Below, in pieces: positions 35,578-44,702 of a stretch of 64,000 nucleotides of DNA. Position 1 is the first letter of the stretch; each line of letters starts with the position of its first letter. A model generated the notes under the pieces. That model was not told the DNA's origin. It saw nothing but the letters and a program-made list of their open reading frames with translations, and did no database searches. The DNA is taken from positions 99,731 to 163,730 of the forward strand of contig CAINED010000024.1 in assembly GCA_903847605.1 (NCBI GenBank), given 5' to 3'. The translations under genes and the position numbers were made by a program. Source of the stretch: an uncultured Hyphomicrobiales bacterium (GTDB lineage: Bacteria; Pseudomonadota; Alphaproteobacteria; Rhizobiales; Beijerinckiaceae).

Positions 35578-37956
35578 GTGAAGAGCGGAGAGGACGTGAG
35601 TTCGTCGGAGGAGACGGGTCCAGCAGCAAGAAAGGGCTTGGAATCCCTCGCGCTGCCGCTATTCGTGCTTACGATCTTCGTCAGCGCCGCCCTTCTCTTT
35701 TCCGTGCAGCCGATGTTCGCCAAAATGGTGCTGCCGCGCCTCGGCGGATCGCCCGGCGTCTGGTCGGTGGCGATGGTCGTATTCCAGACCTTGCTCCTCG
35801 CCGGCTACGCCTATGCCCATGCGCTGAACCGCTGGCTGCCGGGCATGCCCGGCATCGCCCTGCATCTCGTCGTGACCCTCGCTGCCGCCGCGACCCTGCC
35901 CTTCTCCCTCGGCAGCGCCAGCGCACCGCCCGCCGACGGCGAAATGCTCTATGTGATCGGCGTCTTCGTGACGGCTGTCGGCCCGTCCTTCTTCGCGCTC
36001 TCGGCCAACGGTCCACTGCTGCAGGCGTGGTTCGTCCACAGCCGCCACAAGAGCGCACACGATCCCTATTTTCTCTATGCCGCCTCCAATGTCGGCAGCT
36101 TTCTCGCTCTCTTCGCCTATCCATTCGTGCTCGAACCGATGCTGACACTCGGCCAGCAACGGCAATACTGGACCATTGGCTATTACGTGCTGCTGGCGCT
36201 GCTCGCCGTCTGCGGTTTCCTGATCGCGCGCAACTGCAAGCACGCTGACGCCTTGCCAAAAGCCGCTGCCGGCGAAGGCGGGCCGATTTCGCTGCGCACG
36301 GCGCTGGGCTGGATTGCGCTGGCCGCTGTGCCATCCGGCCTTCTCGTCGCCGTGTCGCAACAGATTGCGACGGACGTTGCATCGGCGCCCCTGCTCTGGG
36401 TGATTCCGCTGGCGCTCTATCTCGTCACTTTCGTCGTCGTCTTTCAGAAGCGCCCGATCATTCCGCACATCTGGATGGTCTGGCTGCAGCCAGTTCTCGC
36501 TGCGCTTGTCATCGGCACCAGCGTACTCGATCCCGCCAACCGGCTTGGCCTCATTCTGGGCATTCATCTTCTGGCGTTCTTTGTCGCGGCCATGGTCTGC
36601 CACGGCGAACTCGTGAAGCGCCGCCCGCCTGCGCATCAGCTCACCGCCTTCTATCTCGCCATGTCCTTCGGCGGCATGCTGGGCGGCATGTTCTGTGGCC
36701 TCATCGCGCCGAACATTTTCAACTGGATCGCCGAATATCCGCTGCTGATCGTGCTGTCGCTTCTGTGCCGGCCCGCAATGGAGTTCAAATCATCGTTTCT
36801 CAACAGGCGGCTCGGGCTCTCGCTGGCTTTGTCTGCTCTTGCCCTGGCGATTGCATTATGGGCCTTCAGGGCAGGTCTGCCGCAGTGGACATGGCTGCAT
36901 GTTGGATTGCTCATGATCCTCGTGGCCACGGCGCTTTTCTTCGTCGCCGATCGTTTCGCCCTCGCCATACCGGTCGCCGCCGCTTTCCTCATCGTGCAGT
37001 ATTTTCCGGCAGACGGTCGTACGCGCGTCACCATCCGCAGCTTTTTCGGCGTTCACAAGATCAGCACGACACCGGATGGCCGTTATCGCCTGCTGGCGCA
37101 TGGCACGACGATTCATGGCGCACAGGAATTGAAAGACGATGCCGGGAACGCCCTCTCCGGGCGGCCGCATCCGATATCCTATTACCTTCCCGAAGGAACG
37201 ATTGCGCAGGCCATCGAGGCTGCTCGCCACAGCTCTGGCGGTCTGCTGAGTCGCGCAGGCATCGTCGGCCTGGGAACAGGGAGCCTCGCCTGCCTCGAAC
37301 GGCCTGGCGAAGATTTTCGCTTTTACGAAATCGACGCCGCGGTCGCCCGCATCGCAAGGAACCCCGAGTGGTTCACCTTCATCAGCGGCTGCAAGCCGGA
37401 CATGCCGATCATACTGGGCGATGCACGGCTGACGCTCGTGCGTGAACCCGACGCGAGCTTCGACACGCTGATCATCGATGCATTCTCATCCGACGCCATC
37501 CCCGTTCATCTGCTGACGCAGGAGGCCATCGCGCTCTACAAGAGCAAACTCAAACCGCACGGCCTTCTGATCCTGCATATTTCGAACTGGCACATGGAGC
37601 TCGCTTCCGAAGTCGCCAGCGTCGCTGCGGCCAACGGCATGGCCGTGGCCGTGAACGACGAGGATTCGGACAATCCGGTTTTCAATCCGGCCAAATTCCG
37701 GTTCGACGCCACGGTGGCGGTGCTGGCCAACGATCGCAAGAGCCTCGCACCACTCCTCAAGTTGGATGGATGGGAATTGCGCCGCCCGGCCTCCGGCCAC
37801 CGCGTCTGGACTGACGACTATTCCAACATCCTCGGGGCCATTCTGCGCAAATGGCGCGAGGATGATGACGACGATGACGACGACGACGAGGATGATGTCG
37901 ACGAGGGGAAAAGCAACGGTCCGGCGGGGCCTGCCAAAACGGAAAAAATCCAATAA
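35578..37956 (+). CDS. Fused MFS/spermidine-synthase-like membrane protein, copy 1
   Basis: Up to 792 residues from GTG 35578; GTG 35596, with GGAG 5 bases before it, may be the true start. The N-terminal part carries about 11 hydrophobic segments. The C-terminal part is an aminopropyltransferase-like Rossmann domain: GIVGLGTGSLACLERPGEDF, YEIDAAVARIA and LIIDAFSSDAIPVHLL. The tail has a run of nine Asp (37862-37888) and a Lys-rich end. Such fusions are common in bacteria, but their reaction is not established. The next gene is a paralogue with an almost identical membrane half. Confidence 0.8.
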   Translation: MKSGEDVSSSEETGPAARKGLESLALPLFVLTIFVSAALLFSVQPMFAKMVLPRLGGSPGVWSVAMVVFQTLLLAGYAYAHALNRWLPGMPGIALHLVVTLAAAATLPFSLGSASAPPADGEMLYVIGVFVTAVGPSFFALSANGPLLQAWFVHSRHKSAHDPYFLYAASNVGSFLALFAYPFVLEPMLTLGQQRQYWTIGYYVLLALLAVCGFLIARNCKHADALPKAAAGEGGPISLRTALGWIALAAVPSGLLVAVSQQIATDVASAPLLWVIPLALYLVTFVVVFQKRPIIPHIWMVWLQPVLAALVIGTSVLDPANRLGLILGIHLLAFFVAAMVCHGELVKRRPPAHQLTAFYLAMSFGGMLGGMFCGLIAPNIFNWIAEYPLLIVLSLLCRPAMEFKSSFLNRRLGLSLALSALALAIALWAFRAGLPQWTWLHVGLLMILVATALFFVADRFALAIPVAAAFLIVQYFPADGRTRVTIRSFFGVHKISTTPDGRYRLLAHGTTIHGAQELKDDAGNALSGRPHPISYYLPEGTIAQAIEAARHSSGGLLSRAGIVGLGTGSLACLERPGEDFRFYEIDAAVARIARNPEWFTFISGCKPDMPIILGDARLTLVREPDASFDTLIIDAFSSDAIPVHLLTQEAIALYKSKLKPHGLLILHISNWHMELASEVASVAAANGMAVAVNDEDSDNPVFNPAKFRFDATVAVLANDRKSLAPLLKLDGWELRRPASGHRVWTDDYSNILGAILRKWREDDDDDDDDDEDDVDEGKSNGPAGPAKTEKIQ

Positions 37957-37988
37957 GAAGCCCGAGACTTTCAAACCCGCGAGTGGAA

Positions 37989-40268
37989 ATGAACGACAAA
38001 CCGCAAAATGACGGCCCAGCGTTCGCGCTGCCGCTGTTCGTGCTGACGATCTTCGTCAGCGCCGCCCTGCTCTTTTCCGTGCAGCCGATGTTCGCCAAGA
38101 TGGTGCTGCCGCGCCTCGGCGGATCGCCCGGCGTCTGGTCGGTGGCGATGGTCGTATTCCAGACCCTGCTGCTCGCCGGTTATGCCTATGCCCATGCGCT
38201 GAACCGCTGGCTGCCGGGCATGCCAGGCATCGCCCTGCATCTCGTCGTGACCCTCGCCGCCGCGGCGACCCTGCCCTTCTCCCTCGGCAGCGCCAGCGCG
38301 CCGCCCGCCGACGGCGAAATGCTTTACGTGATCGGCGTCTTCGTCACGGCCGTCGGCCCTTCGTTCTTCGCGCTCTCGGCCAACGGTCCACTGCTGCAAG
38401 CGTGGTTCGTTCACAGCCGTCACAAGAGCGCACACGACCCCTATTTTCTCTATGCCGCCTCGAACGTCGGCAGCTTTCTCGCGCTTTTCGCCTATCCTTT
38501 CGTGCTCGAACCGATGCTGACGCTTGGACAGCAGCGCCAATACTGGACCATTGGCTATTACGTGTTGCTGGCTCTGCTCGCCGTTTGCGGTTTCCTGATT
38601 GCGCGCAACTGGCGACATGCGGACGCCGCCCCGAAAGCCGCTGCCGGCGAAGGCGGGCCGATTTCGCTGCGTACGGCGCTCGGCTGGATCGCACTCGCCG
38701 CCGTGCCGTCGGGCCTTCTCGTCGCCGTGTCCCAACAGATTGCGACGGATGTTGCTTCAGCGCCACTGCTCTGGGTCATTCCGCTGGCGCTTTATCTCGT
38801 CACTTTCGTCGTCGTCTTCCAGAAGCGCCCAATCATTCCGCACATCTGGATGGTCTGGCTGCAGCCGGTCGCGGTCGCCGCCGTCGTCGTCACGACCGCG
38901 CTCGACATCGTCGACAACATCGCGATCCTGCTGGTCGTGCATCTCGTCGCCTTCTTCGTTGCGACGATGATGTGCCACGGCGAACTCGTGAAGCGCCGCC
39001 CGCCTGCGCATCAGCTGACCGCATTCTATCTCGCCATGTCCTTCGGCGGCATGCTCGGCGGCATGTTCTGCGGCCTTATCGCGCCGAACATTTTCAACTG
39101 GATCGCCGAATATCCGCTGCTGATTGTGCTGTCGCTTCTGTGCCGTCCCGGCATTCCTTTCCGCGAAGCCGTGAAGAAACCGCTGTTTGCCTTTGCAGCG
39201 GTGGGCGCAATCGGCGCCATCGGCGTTTGCGCGTTGCTCTTCGGCAAGATTGGCCTGTCATCCTGGTACAATGTGCAGCTATGGATTCTCGGCTTCCTGA
39301 TCGTCGCCGCGCTTGTTTTGTGTTTCGAGCGCACGCGCATCGCTGTTCTCTTCGCCGCGTGTTTTCTCGTCCTGCAATATTTCCCGTCCGACGGGCGCGG
39401 ACGCGAAACCGTGCGCAGCTTCTTCGGCGTGCACAAGATCAGCGACAGCCCGGACGGGCGCTTCCGCATTCTCTCGCACGGCACGACCATTCATGGCGTA
39501 CAGGCGATCAAGGATTCCAAGGGCAATCCGATAACAACGCGCCCCATCGCGATCTCCTATTATTTCAACGGCGGCCCGCTCGCGCAGTCGGTGCGCGCGG
39601 CGCGCGAAAATGCCGGCGGAGCCATGAAATTCGGCATCGTCGGACTCGGCAGCGGCGCAATGATGTGCCATTCGCAAGAGGGTGACGATTTCCGCTTCTT
39701 CGAGATCGACGCCGACGTGGTGCGTATTGCGCGCAACACGCGCTGGTTCACCTTCCTCAGCCAATGCGGACCGAAGCAGCCCATCGTCATGGGCGATGCG
39801 CGGCTGACGCTGGAGAAGGAGCCGGACGGTACCTATGACGCGCTGATGATCGACGCGTTCTCATCGGACGCGATCCCCGTTCATCTCATGACGAAGGAAG
39901 CCGTCGAACTCTACAAGAAGAAGCTGAAGCCGAATGGCTTGCTTATCATGCACATTTCGAACCGGCACATGGAACTCGCGTCGGAAGTCGCCGGCGTCGC
40001 CGCGGCAAATGGCATGGTGACGGCGTTGGGCGATCTCGACGAAGACGATATCGGCGCCGATTCCGACGAGTATCTTTTCGACTCGACCGTCGCCATCGTC
40101 GCCAATACGCCCGGAGCGCTCGCGTCGATCATGAAGAACAAGGGCTGGGAAACGATCGAGCCGACGAAAGGCCAGCGCGTCTGGACCGACGATTATTCCA
40201 ACATCCTGGGCTCGATCATCCGCCAGTGGCGCAAGGACAAGGAAAATGGCGATGATGACGACGAGTGA
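37989..40268 (+). CDS. Fused MFS/spermidine-synthase-like membrane protein, copy 2
   Basis: 759 residues from ATG 37989 (GTG 37983 is possible), 32 bases after copy 1. Residues matching copy 1 are nearly identical from LPLFVLTIFVSAALLF to WLQP and again from CHGELVKRRPP to LSLLCRP. After about 39150 the sequence differs clearly. The synthase half has GIVGLGSGAMMCHSQEGDDF, FEIDADVVRIA and MIDAFSSDAIPVHLM. The tail is short and acidic (DDDDE). The pair arose by tandem duplication, with the membrane half probably kept alike by gene conversion. Confidence 0.8.
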   Translation: MNDKPQNDGPAFALPLFVLTIFVSAALLFSVQPMFAKMVLPRLGGSPGVWSVAMVVFQTLLLAGYAYAHALNRWLPGMPGIALHLVVTLAAAATLPFSLGSASAPPADGEMLYVIGVFVTAVGPSFFALSANGPLLQAWFVHSRHKSAHDPYFLYAASNVGSFLALFAYPFVLEPMLTLGQQRQYWTIGYYVLLALLAVCGFLIARNWRHADAAPKAAAGEGGPISLRTALGWIALAAVPSGLLVAVSQQIATDVASAPLLWVIPLALYLVTFVVVFQKRPIIPHIWMVWLQPVAVAAVVVTTALDIVDNIAILLVVHLVAFFVATMMCHGELVKRRPPAHQLTAFYLAMSFGGMLGGMFCGLIAPNIFNWIAEYPLLIVLSLLCRPGIPFREAVKKPLFAFAAVGAIGAIGVCALLFGKIGLSSWYNVQLWILGFLIVAALVLCFERTRIAVLFAACFLVLQYFPSDGRGRETVRSFFGVHKISDSPDGRFRILSHGTTIHGVQAIKDSKGNPITTRPIAISYYFNGGPLAQSVRAARENAGGAMKFGIVGLGSGAMMCHSQEGDDFRFFEIDADVVRIARNTRWFTFLSQCGPKQPIVMGDARLTLEKEPDGTYDALMIDAFSSDAIPVHLMTKEAVELYKKKLKPNGLLIMHISNRHMELASEVAGVAAANGMVTALGDLDEDDIGADSDEYLFDSTVAIVANTPGALASIMKNKGWETIEPTKGQRVWTDDYSNILGSIIRQWRKDKENGDDDDE

Positions 40269-40322
40269 GGCTCCCAGTGGGGCAGGCTTCGCTCAGAAGC
40301 AAAGAATGACTGCAATCGGCAG

Positions 40323-41186
40323 TCAGCCCCCATCAACCACTGCATCTGTGGAAACGCCTATCTGAACGGTCGCCCCAAGAGTAAGCACGGCAGGCCGAAA
40401 GATTGCGCCGTTTTTCGCGGGAACAGATAGGTGGAAATTCACGCCTTTGCTCGTCGAATCGAAACTGATGATTGCATCGAGACTGCGGCTCAGCATGCGC
40501 ATCAGGCGAAATCCGAGCCCGACACTGGTGTAGGGATCAAAACCGGCCGGCAAGCCAGGGCCGTTGTCGATCACTTCGATTTCGACTTCTCCGCAAGCGG
40601 ACTTCCGGCAGGATATTGCAATTTCAGTGTGAGCGGTCCGTGCGTATTTAATTGCATTGGTGACGACCTCAACCACGATCTGGGAAATCGCCAGAAGCCG
40701 CTCCGATTTCTCGAGACATCCGGACTCGAAAGATTCGGTAAAGCAGATGCTTCCATAAATTTCGGATTTGAACGGCAACAGGCATTCGTGAAGATGTGCG
40801 CCGATCTCACCGTCAGCAGACGCACCAACTGTCGCCAGCGCGCGGTGCGCCTTGGCGAGCGCGTCAACATGTGCGCCGATGGTATCGAGCAGCAGCAGAA
40901 CCTGGATTCGGTCTGGTGCGCCTTCCTGCATCGCGATATCACGGCCGCGCAGGCGAATGTTGCCGGTCAGCGTCGCAAATTGGTTGGCGATGCGATGGCA
41001 AACTTCCTGCAGTGCGAGATCGGCATCTGAAGCAGGTTCGGGACGAACGCTTTGTCTGGACCAGACGTCCATGCGTCGATAACTTACGGCGATTGGCACG
41101 ACTGTTGGCGCGACAGGCCGTGGAACCCACGGTCCGTTCAAGACGCGCCCGGTCTTTCGGTGATCGGAACCCATCAAATTTTCCAT
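40323..41186 (-). CDS. HWE/HisKA_2-type histidine kinase without sensor domain
   Basis: 287 residues. The H box is ALQEVCHRIANQFATLTG with the phospho-acceptor His. QIVVEVVTNAIKYA is the N box, VIDNGPGLPAGF the G1 box and SVGLGFRLMRMLSRSL the G2 box, as in HWE/HisKA_2 kinases of alphaproteobacteria. There is no PAS, GAF or membrane sensor; about 65 unconserved residues precede the H box. It may phosphorylate a separate response regulator. It follows the small gene at 41304 on the same strand. Confidence 0.8.
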   Translation of the reverse strand: MENLMGSDHRKTGRVLNGPWVPRPVAPTVVPIAVSYRRMDVWSRQSVRPEPASDADLALQEVCHRIANQFATLTGNIRLRGRDIAMQEGAPDRIQVLLLLDTIGAHVDALAKAHRALATVGASADGEIGAHLHECLLPFKSEIYGSICFTESFESGCLEKSERLLAISQIVVEVVTNAIKYARTAHTEIAISCRKSACGEVEIEVIDNGPGLPAGFDPYTSVGLGFRLMRMLSRSLDAIISFDSTSKGVNFHLSVPAKNGAIFRPAVLTLGATVQIGVSTDAVVDGG

Positions 41187-41303
41187 ACGCTCGGCCTCTC
41201 GCCTGCGTGCGACATCCGGGCACGCGATCGGGGACAGACTGTCAAAACGCTTTCAGCCGGTTGCGCTGCTTCTTACGCCGACCGTCCCGCTCACTGACTC
41301 CCG

Positions 41304-41552
41304 CTATTTGCGCCGCACGCTGTTTCCGCCGGCGACAATGCGGTCCAGAACGGCAACGACAGCCTGATGCATGGCGACATCCGCTTCGGATCCCGTGGCG
41401 TTGCGGTGAGCGTCGGTGGCGTCCGACATGATGCCTAAAACTTCCGCTTCGCTGACAAGCTTAAGGTCGCCCATCGCCAGCAGGAGGGATTCGCAAATCG
41501 ACAGGGCCGCAAGGCCTGCTGCTGCGGAATCCATTGGGGATGTAGTCGTCAT
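41304..41552 (-). CDS. Small helical protein of unknown function
   Basis: 82 residues from ATG 41552 (MTTTSPMDSAAAG). Mostly alpha-helical: AALSICESLLLAMGDLKLV and VAMHQAVVAVLDRIVAGG. Similar small proteins sit next to HWE kinases in related genomes as far as I recall, so it may act with the kinase. Divergent from the Crp/Fnr gene at 41646. Confidence 0.55.
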   Translation of the reverse strand: MTTTSPMDSAAAGLAALSICESLLLAMGDLKLVSEAEVLGIMSDATDAHRNATGSEADVAMHQAVVAVLDRIVAGGNSVRRK

Positions 41553-41645
41553 GGCCGGGGTACTCGTTTCGCCGGGCCAGGGAATTTCCGTATGGCCAAC
41601 GGGCAAGATAGCGACGAGCACCGCAACGGTAGCTAATCTGAGTTA

Positions 41646-42479
41646 GTGAAATCCCGAATTCTTCGTGTGATATTAGCCCCCACTTCGCGCGATCGCGCCC
41701 CTGACGAAGGGTTCAGACATTTGCGACCGGAAGAGAACTGCCTGCAACGCAAGATCGGCGCTTTCGTCCGGCTCTCCGAGCCCGAGCGGCTGTTCCTCGA
41801 CAAGCTTCAAACCTCACGATTGAGGGTCGAGCGTGGTCAGGAGATCGTGCATGAAGGCCAGGCCGGTCAGGTCGCCTATATTCTGCAAGCGGGGTGGGCC
41901 TGCAGCTTCAAGCTTTTGCCAGACGGGGGACGGCAGATCATCGCGTTTCCCGTTCCCGGAGATTTAATCGGCTTGCGCAGCATTTTGCTGCGGACATCTG
42001 ATCATTCATTCTCAGCGCTGACAGACGTGATCGTAACGCGTATCGAGGCAGCTGAATTGCGCAAGATGTTCGCGGAATTTCCGTATCTCGGCACGGCTAT
42101 CCTATGGTTGACCTCACGGGATGAAGCCATGCTGGTCGAGCATCTGGTAAGCATAGGACGGCGTAGCGCCCTCGCGCGCACCGCACATTTTCTCCTCGAA
42201 CTCTACGACAGACTTCGTCTGGTCGGCCTGACGAAGGGGAACGAATACGAATGCCCGCTGAATCAGTACCAGATCGGCGATACGCTTGGTCTCAGCACCA
42301 TTCATGTGAATCGCATGCTGCGGCAGTTGCGCACGAGGAAACTGGCGACGTTTCGAAATCGGCAGGTTGTCCTTCACGACATCGATGCGCTCCAGGCTCT
42401 GGCGTCCTACACAATTGTCGACGGCGAACCCCTCTTGCCCGAGATCGAGCGATCACAAGCCACCCTCGCGGGAGGCTGA
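41646..42479 (+). CDS. Crp/Fnr-family transcription regulator
   Basis: 277 residues from GTG 41646. The cyclic-nucleotide-binding-like domain spans about 45-165 (VERGQEIVHEGQAGQVAYIL, QIIAFPVPGDLIGLRSIL). A C-terminal winged helix has LNQYQIGDTLGLSTIHVNRM, where STIHVNR aligns with the CRP/FNR recognition helix but without the usual Glu. No Cys cluster for an Fe-S centre is seen, so it is not an FNR-type oxygen sensor. It is the only clear transcription regulator in the window. Its target could include the five GTGCG-N4-CGCAC promoters at 51266-57483, by inference only. Confidence 0.85.
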   Translation: MKSRILRVILAPTSRDRAPDEGFRHLRPEENCLQRKIGAFVRLSEPERLFLDKLQTSRLRVERGQEIVHEGQAGQVAYILQAGWACSFKLLPDGGRQIIAFPVPGDLIGLRSILLRTSDHSFSALTDVIVTRIEAAELRKMFAEFPYLGTAILWLTSRDEAMLVEHLVSIGRRSALARTAHFLLELYDRLRLVGLTKGNEYECPLNQYQIGDTLGLSTIHVNRMLRQLRTRKLATFRNRQVVLHDIDALQALASYTIVDGEPLLPEIERSQATLAGG

Positions 42480-42512
42480 TGGGTGTCGAGAAGCGCTTGG
42501 ATGAACGGCGGG

Positions 42513-43289
42513 CTACCCCAAAAACGCGCTCACTGCCTTCGCCACCGCATTCGGCTGGTCGAATTCGGCCATGTGTCCCGCGCCCTTGATCGTCTGCACC
42601 TTCGTTTTGCCCGCGATCCCCGCCGCGAATTTCTTCGCGTAGGAGGGCGGGATCACCTTGTCGCTATCGCCCCAGACCAGCAGCGTTTCTGCGGTGATGC
42701 GCGGCAGCCGGCGGGCGACCCGCGTATCGCCGAGCGGCCACAGGATCGCGGCAGAAGCCACGTTCGCCCGCAGCGCCTGTATCTCCCAGTCGCCCGGGTC
42801 CCTCCCCTGCGGCACAGCGAAAAAGTCGCGCAACGCATCTGGTTTGGTCGTCAGGATACCCGTGGGATTGGAAGGCTGCTGCGCAAAGATATCCGCGACC
42901 GGCTCTTTATCGTCGAACAGTCCGAATGGCGCGATCAGCACGAGCTTGCGCACAGCGCCGGGCCAGATCGCGGTCACTTCCGCCGCCAGCGCCCCGCCGA
43001 TCGAAGCGCCGATCAAGTCCGAGCCGTCGAGGCTGGCCGCATCGAAGACATCGCCCACCGCCAGCACCCAGTCGAGCATGCTGTCGAGCGGCTCGCTGGA
43101 AGCGCCGCCCGGAAAGCCCGGCAGTGATGGCGCAACGACGCGCCGCGTTTCGCTGAGCTTGTCGAGGAAGGGCGTCCATTTCGGCAGCCCGCCGACGCCA
43201 GCAAAATAGCCGACCGTCTTGCCGCGGCCTTTTTCCCACACGCGCGTCCGTCCGGCGGGCGTGTCGACAAAATATTCCCTCGGGCTCAT
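42513..43289 (-). CDS. Alpha/beta hydrolase
   Basis: 258 residues from ATG 43289, overlapping the stop of the LLM gene (ATGA). The oxyanion region is YFAGVGGLPKWTPF; the nucleophile elbow is LIGASIGGALA with Ser; VWGDSDKVIPPSYA carries the acid and GAGHMAEFDQPNAV the catalytic His. Small hydrolases of this type cleave esters or C-C bonds in ring-cleavage products. Co-translation with the LLM monooxygenase suggests consecutive steps. A longer in-frame reading through the LLM gene was rejected. Confidence 0.85.
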   Translation of the reverse strand: MSPREYFVDTPAGRTRVWEKGRGKTVGYFAGVGGLPKWTPFLDKLSETRRVVAPSLPGFPGGASSEPLDSMLDWVLAVGDVFDAASLDGSDLIGASIGGALAAEVTAIWPGAVRKLVLIAPFGLFDDKEPVADIFAQQPSNPTGILTTKPDALRDFFAVPQGRDPGDWEIQALRANVASAAILWPLGDTRVARRLPRITAETLLVWGDSDKVIPPSYAKKFAAGIAGKTKVQTIKGAGHMAEFDQPNAVAKAVSAFLG

Positions 43290-44539
43290 TCCGCGGCCGC
43301 TCCCATCTGCATGCGCGGCGCGGCCTGATTGGCTGCGGGCATGCCTGTCGGCCACCACTTGTCTTCCCATTCGTTCTCGAAGAGATCGCGAATCTGCGGC
43401 AGAACCTTCTTGGCGAAAAGATCGGTGTTGTAGCGGCAGAGTTGCGCGCTCATGTTGCCGTAGTGCAGCAGCAGCATGAGATGGCCGACGTTCATGTCCT
43501 TGCAGACCGTGCGCAGTTTTTCCGCAACTTCGTCGGGCGAGCCAACGACGACGTGTCCCGCGTCGAAGATGTCGCTCGTGTCCTGACGCACCTTGCGGCG
43601 CGAGGCTTCGGCGGCTTGAAGCACCTGCGATCCCACGCGCTGACGGATTGTCGCCTCGGTCGTGTATCCGGGCGGGTTGGCGTAGGACGGATCGGTGTGC
43701 AGGCAGCGGTGATAAAAATACTCGGCGGACTCCCGGTAGAGGTCGATCGCTTCCTTGCGGCTTTCCGCGACGCCGACGAATTGCAGGAAAGCCGACTGGA
43801 AGGGGTTCGGTTCCTTCTTGCGTTCCTTCATCGCATTCCAGAAGCCCGCAATGGACGTACGGCTCGCCTGATGACCGAAATAAGACAGGTTCGCATAGAC
43901 GAAACTGTTGCGGGCGCAGAGATCCCAGGTCTCGACCGAGCCGCCGCCGGGAATCCATACGGGCGGATTGGGCTTCTGGATCGGACGCGGCCAGCAGTTC
44001 ACGTAACGCTGCTGGTTGTAGCGGCCGTTGTAGGAGAACGGCTTGTCCGCGTGCCACGCCTTCATCACGAAGTCGATGCCTTCGTAATAACGCTCGCGCA
44101 GGTTCGACGGGTTCTGGCCATAGGCGTAGCAGGTGTCCATCGGCGTCCCCACGGGGAAGCCCGCGATGAGACGTCCGCCGGAGATGCAATCGAGCATCGC
44201 CATTTCCTCGGCAACGCGCAGCGGCGGATTATAAAGCGCGACGGAATTACCCATCACGCAGACGGCGGCGTTCTTCGTTTCGCGCGCCAGCGTCGAGGCG
44301 ATGAGATTGGGCGAGGGCATCAGGCCGTAGCCGTTGGAATGATGCTCGTTCACGCAGATGCCGTCGAAGCCGGCTTTGTCGGCATAGACGAGTTCGTCGA
44401 TATACTCGTTATAGAGCGTGTGGCCCTTCACGGGATCGAACAGTTTCGGGTCGATGTCGACCCACACCGAATTGTGCTTCTGCTTAAAATCGTCCGGGAG
44501 TTCCTGATAGGGCATCAGGTGGAACCAGAGCACTTTCAT
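43286..44539 (-). CDS. LLM-class flavin-dependent monooxygenase
   Basis: 417 residues. WFHLMPYQELPDDFK and GFDGICVNEHHSNGYG carry the conserved barrel residues; VCVMGNSVALYNPPLRVAEE and GRLIAGFPVGTPMDT follow. The extended C-terminus (DMNVGHLMLLLHYGNM) is typical of a subfamily often paired with alpha/beta hydrolases. It needs a separate FMN reductase. It lies upstream of and translationally coupled to the hydrolase. Confidence 0.85.
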   Translation of the reverse strand: MKVLWFHLMPYQELPDDFKQKHNSVWVDIDPKLFDPVKGHTLYNEYIDELVYADKAGFDGICVNEHHSNGYGLMPSPNLIASTLARETKNAAVCVMGNSVALYNPPLRVAEEMAMLDCISGGRLIAGFPVGTPMDTCYAYGQNPSNLRERYYEGIDFVMKAWHADKPFSYNGRYNQQRYVNCWPRPIQKPNPPVWIPGGGSVETWDLCARNSFVYANLSYFGHQASRTSIAGFWNAMKERKKEPNPFQSAFLQFVGVAESRKEAIDLYRESAEYFYHRCLHTDPSYANPPGYTTEATIRQRVGSQVLQAAEASRRKVRQDTSDIFDAGHVVVGSPDEVAEKLRTVCKDMNVGHLMLLLHYGNMSAQLCRYNTDLFAKKVLPQIRDLFENEWEDKWWPTGMPAANQAAPRMQMGAAAE

Positions 44540-44702
44540 ATTGTCCTCCCAAGGGGGTCGCTGCCGGTTTGCCGGCCATGCTTACGCCAATGATGGACCA
44601 GCAATCTGCAGCTGGCAACGGGAACCGCCGCAGGCGCGCGAATTTGCTGGCGCATGGCAGATATGCGATACCGCCCGCGAGAATTCGATCGGGGGGCGCG
44701 CC

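Noticed and set aside
37862..37888. The poly-Asp codon run as a microsatellite
   Set aside because: It is inside the reading frame of copy 1 with mixed GAT/GAC codons; an acidic tail is also present in copy 2.
42513..44189. A 558-residue minus-strand reading through the hydrolase and much of the LLM gene
   Set aside because: Only its last 258 residues look like a protein family; the rest overlaps the LLM gene in another frame. ATG 43289 in an ATGA overlap is the real start.
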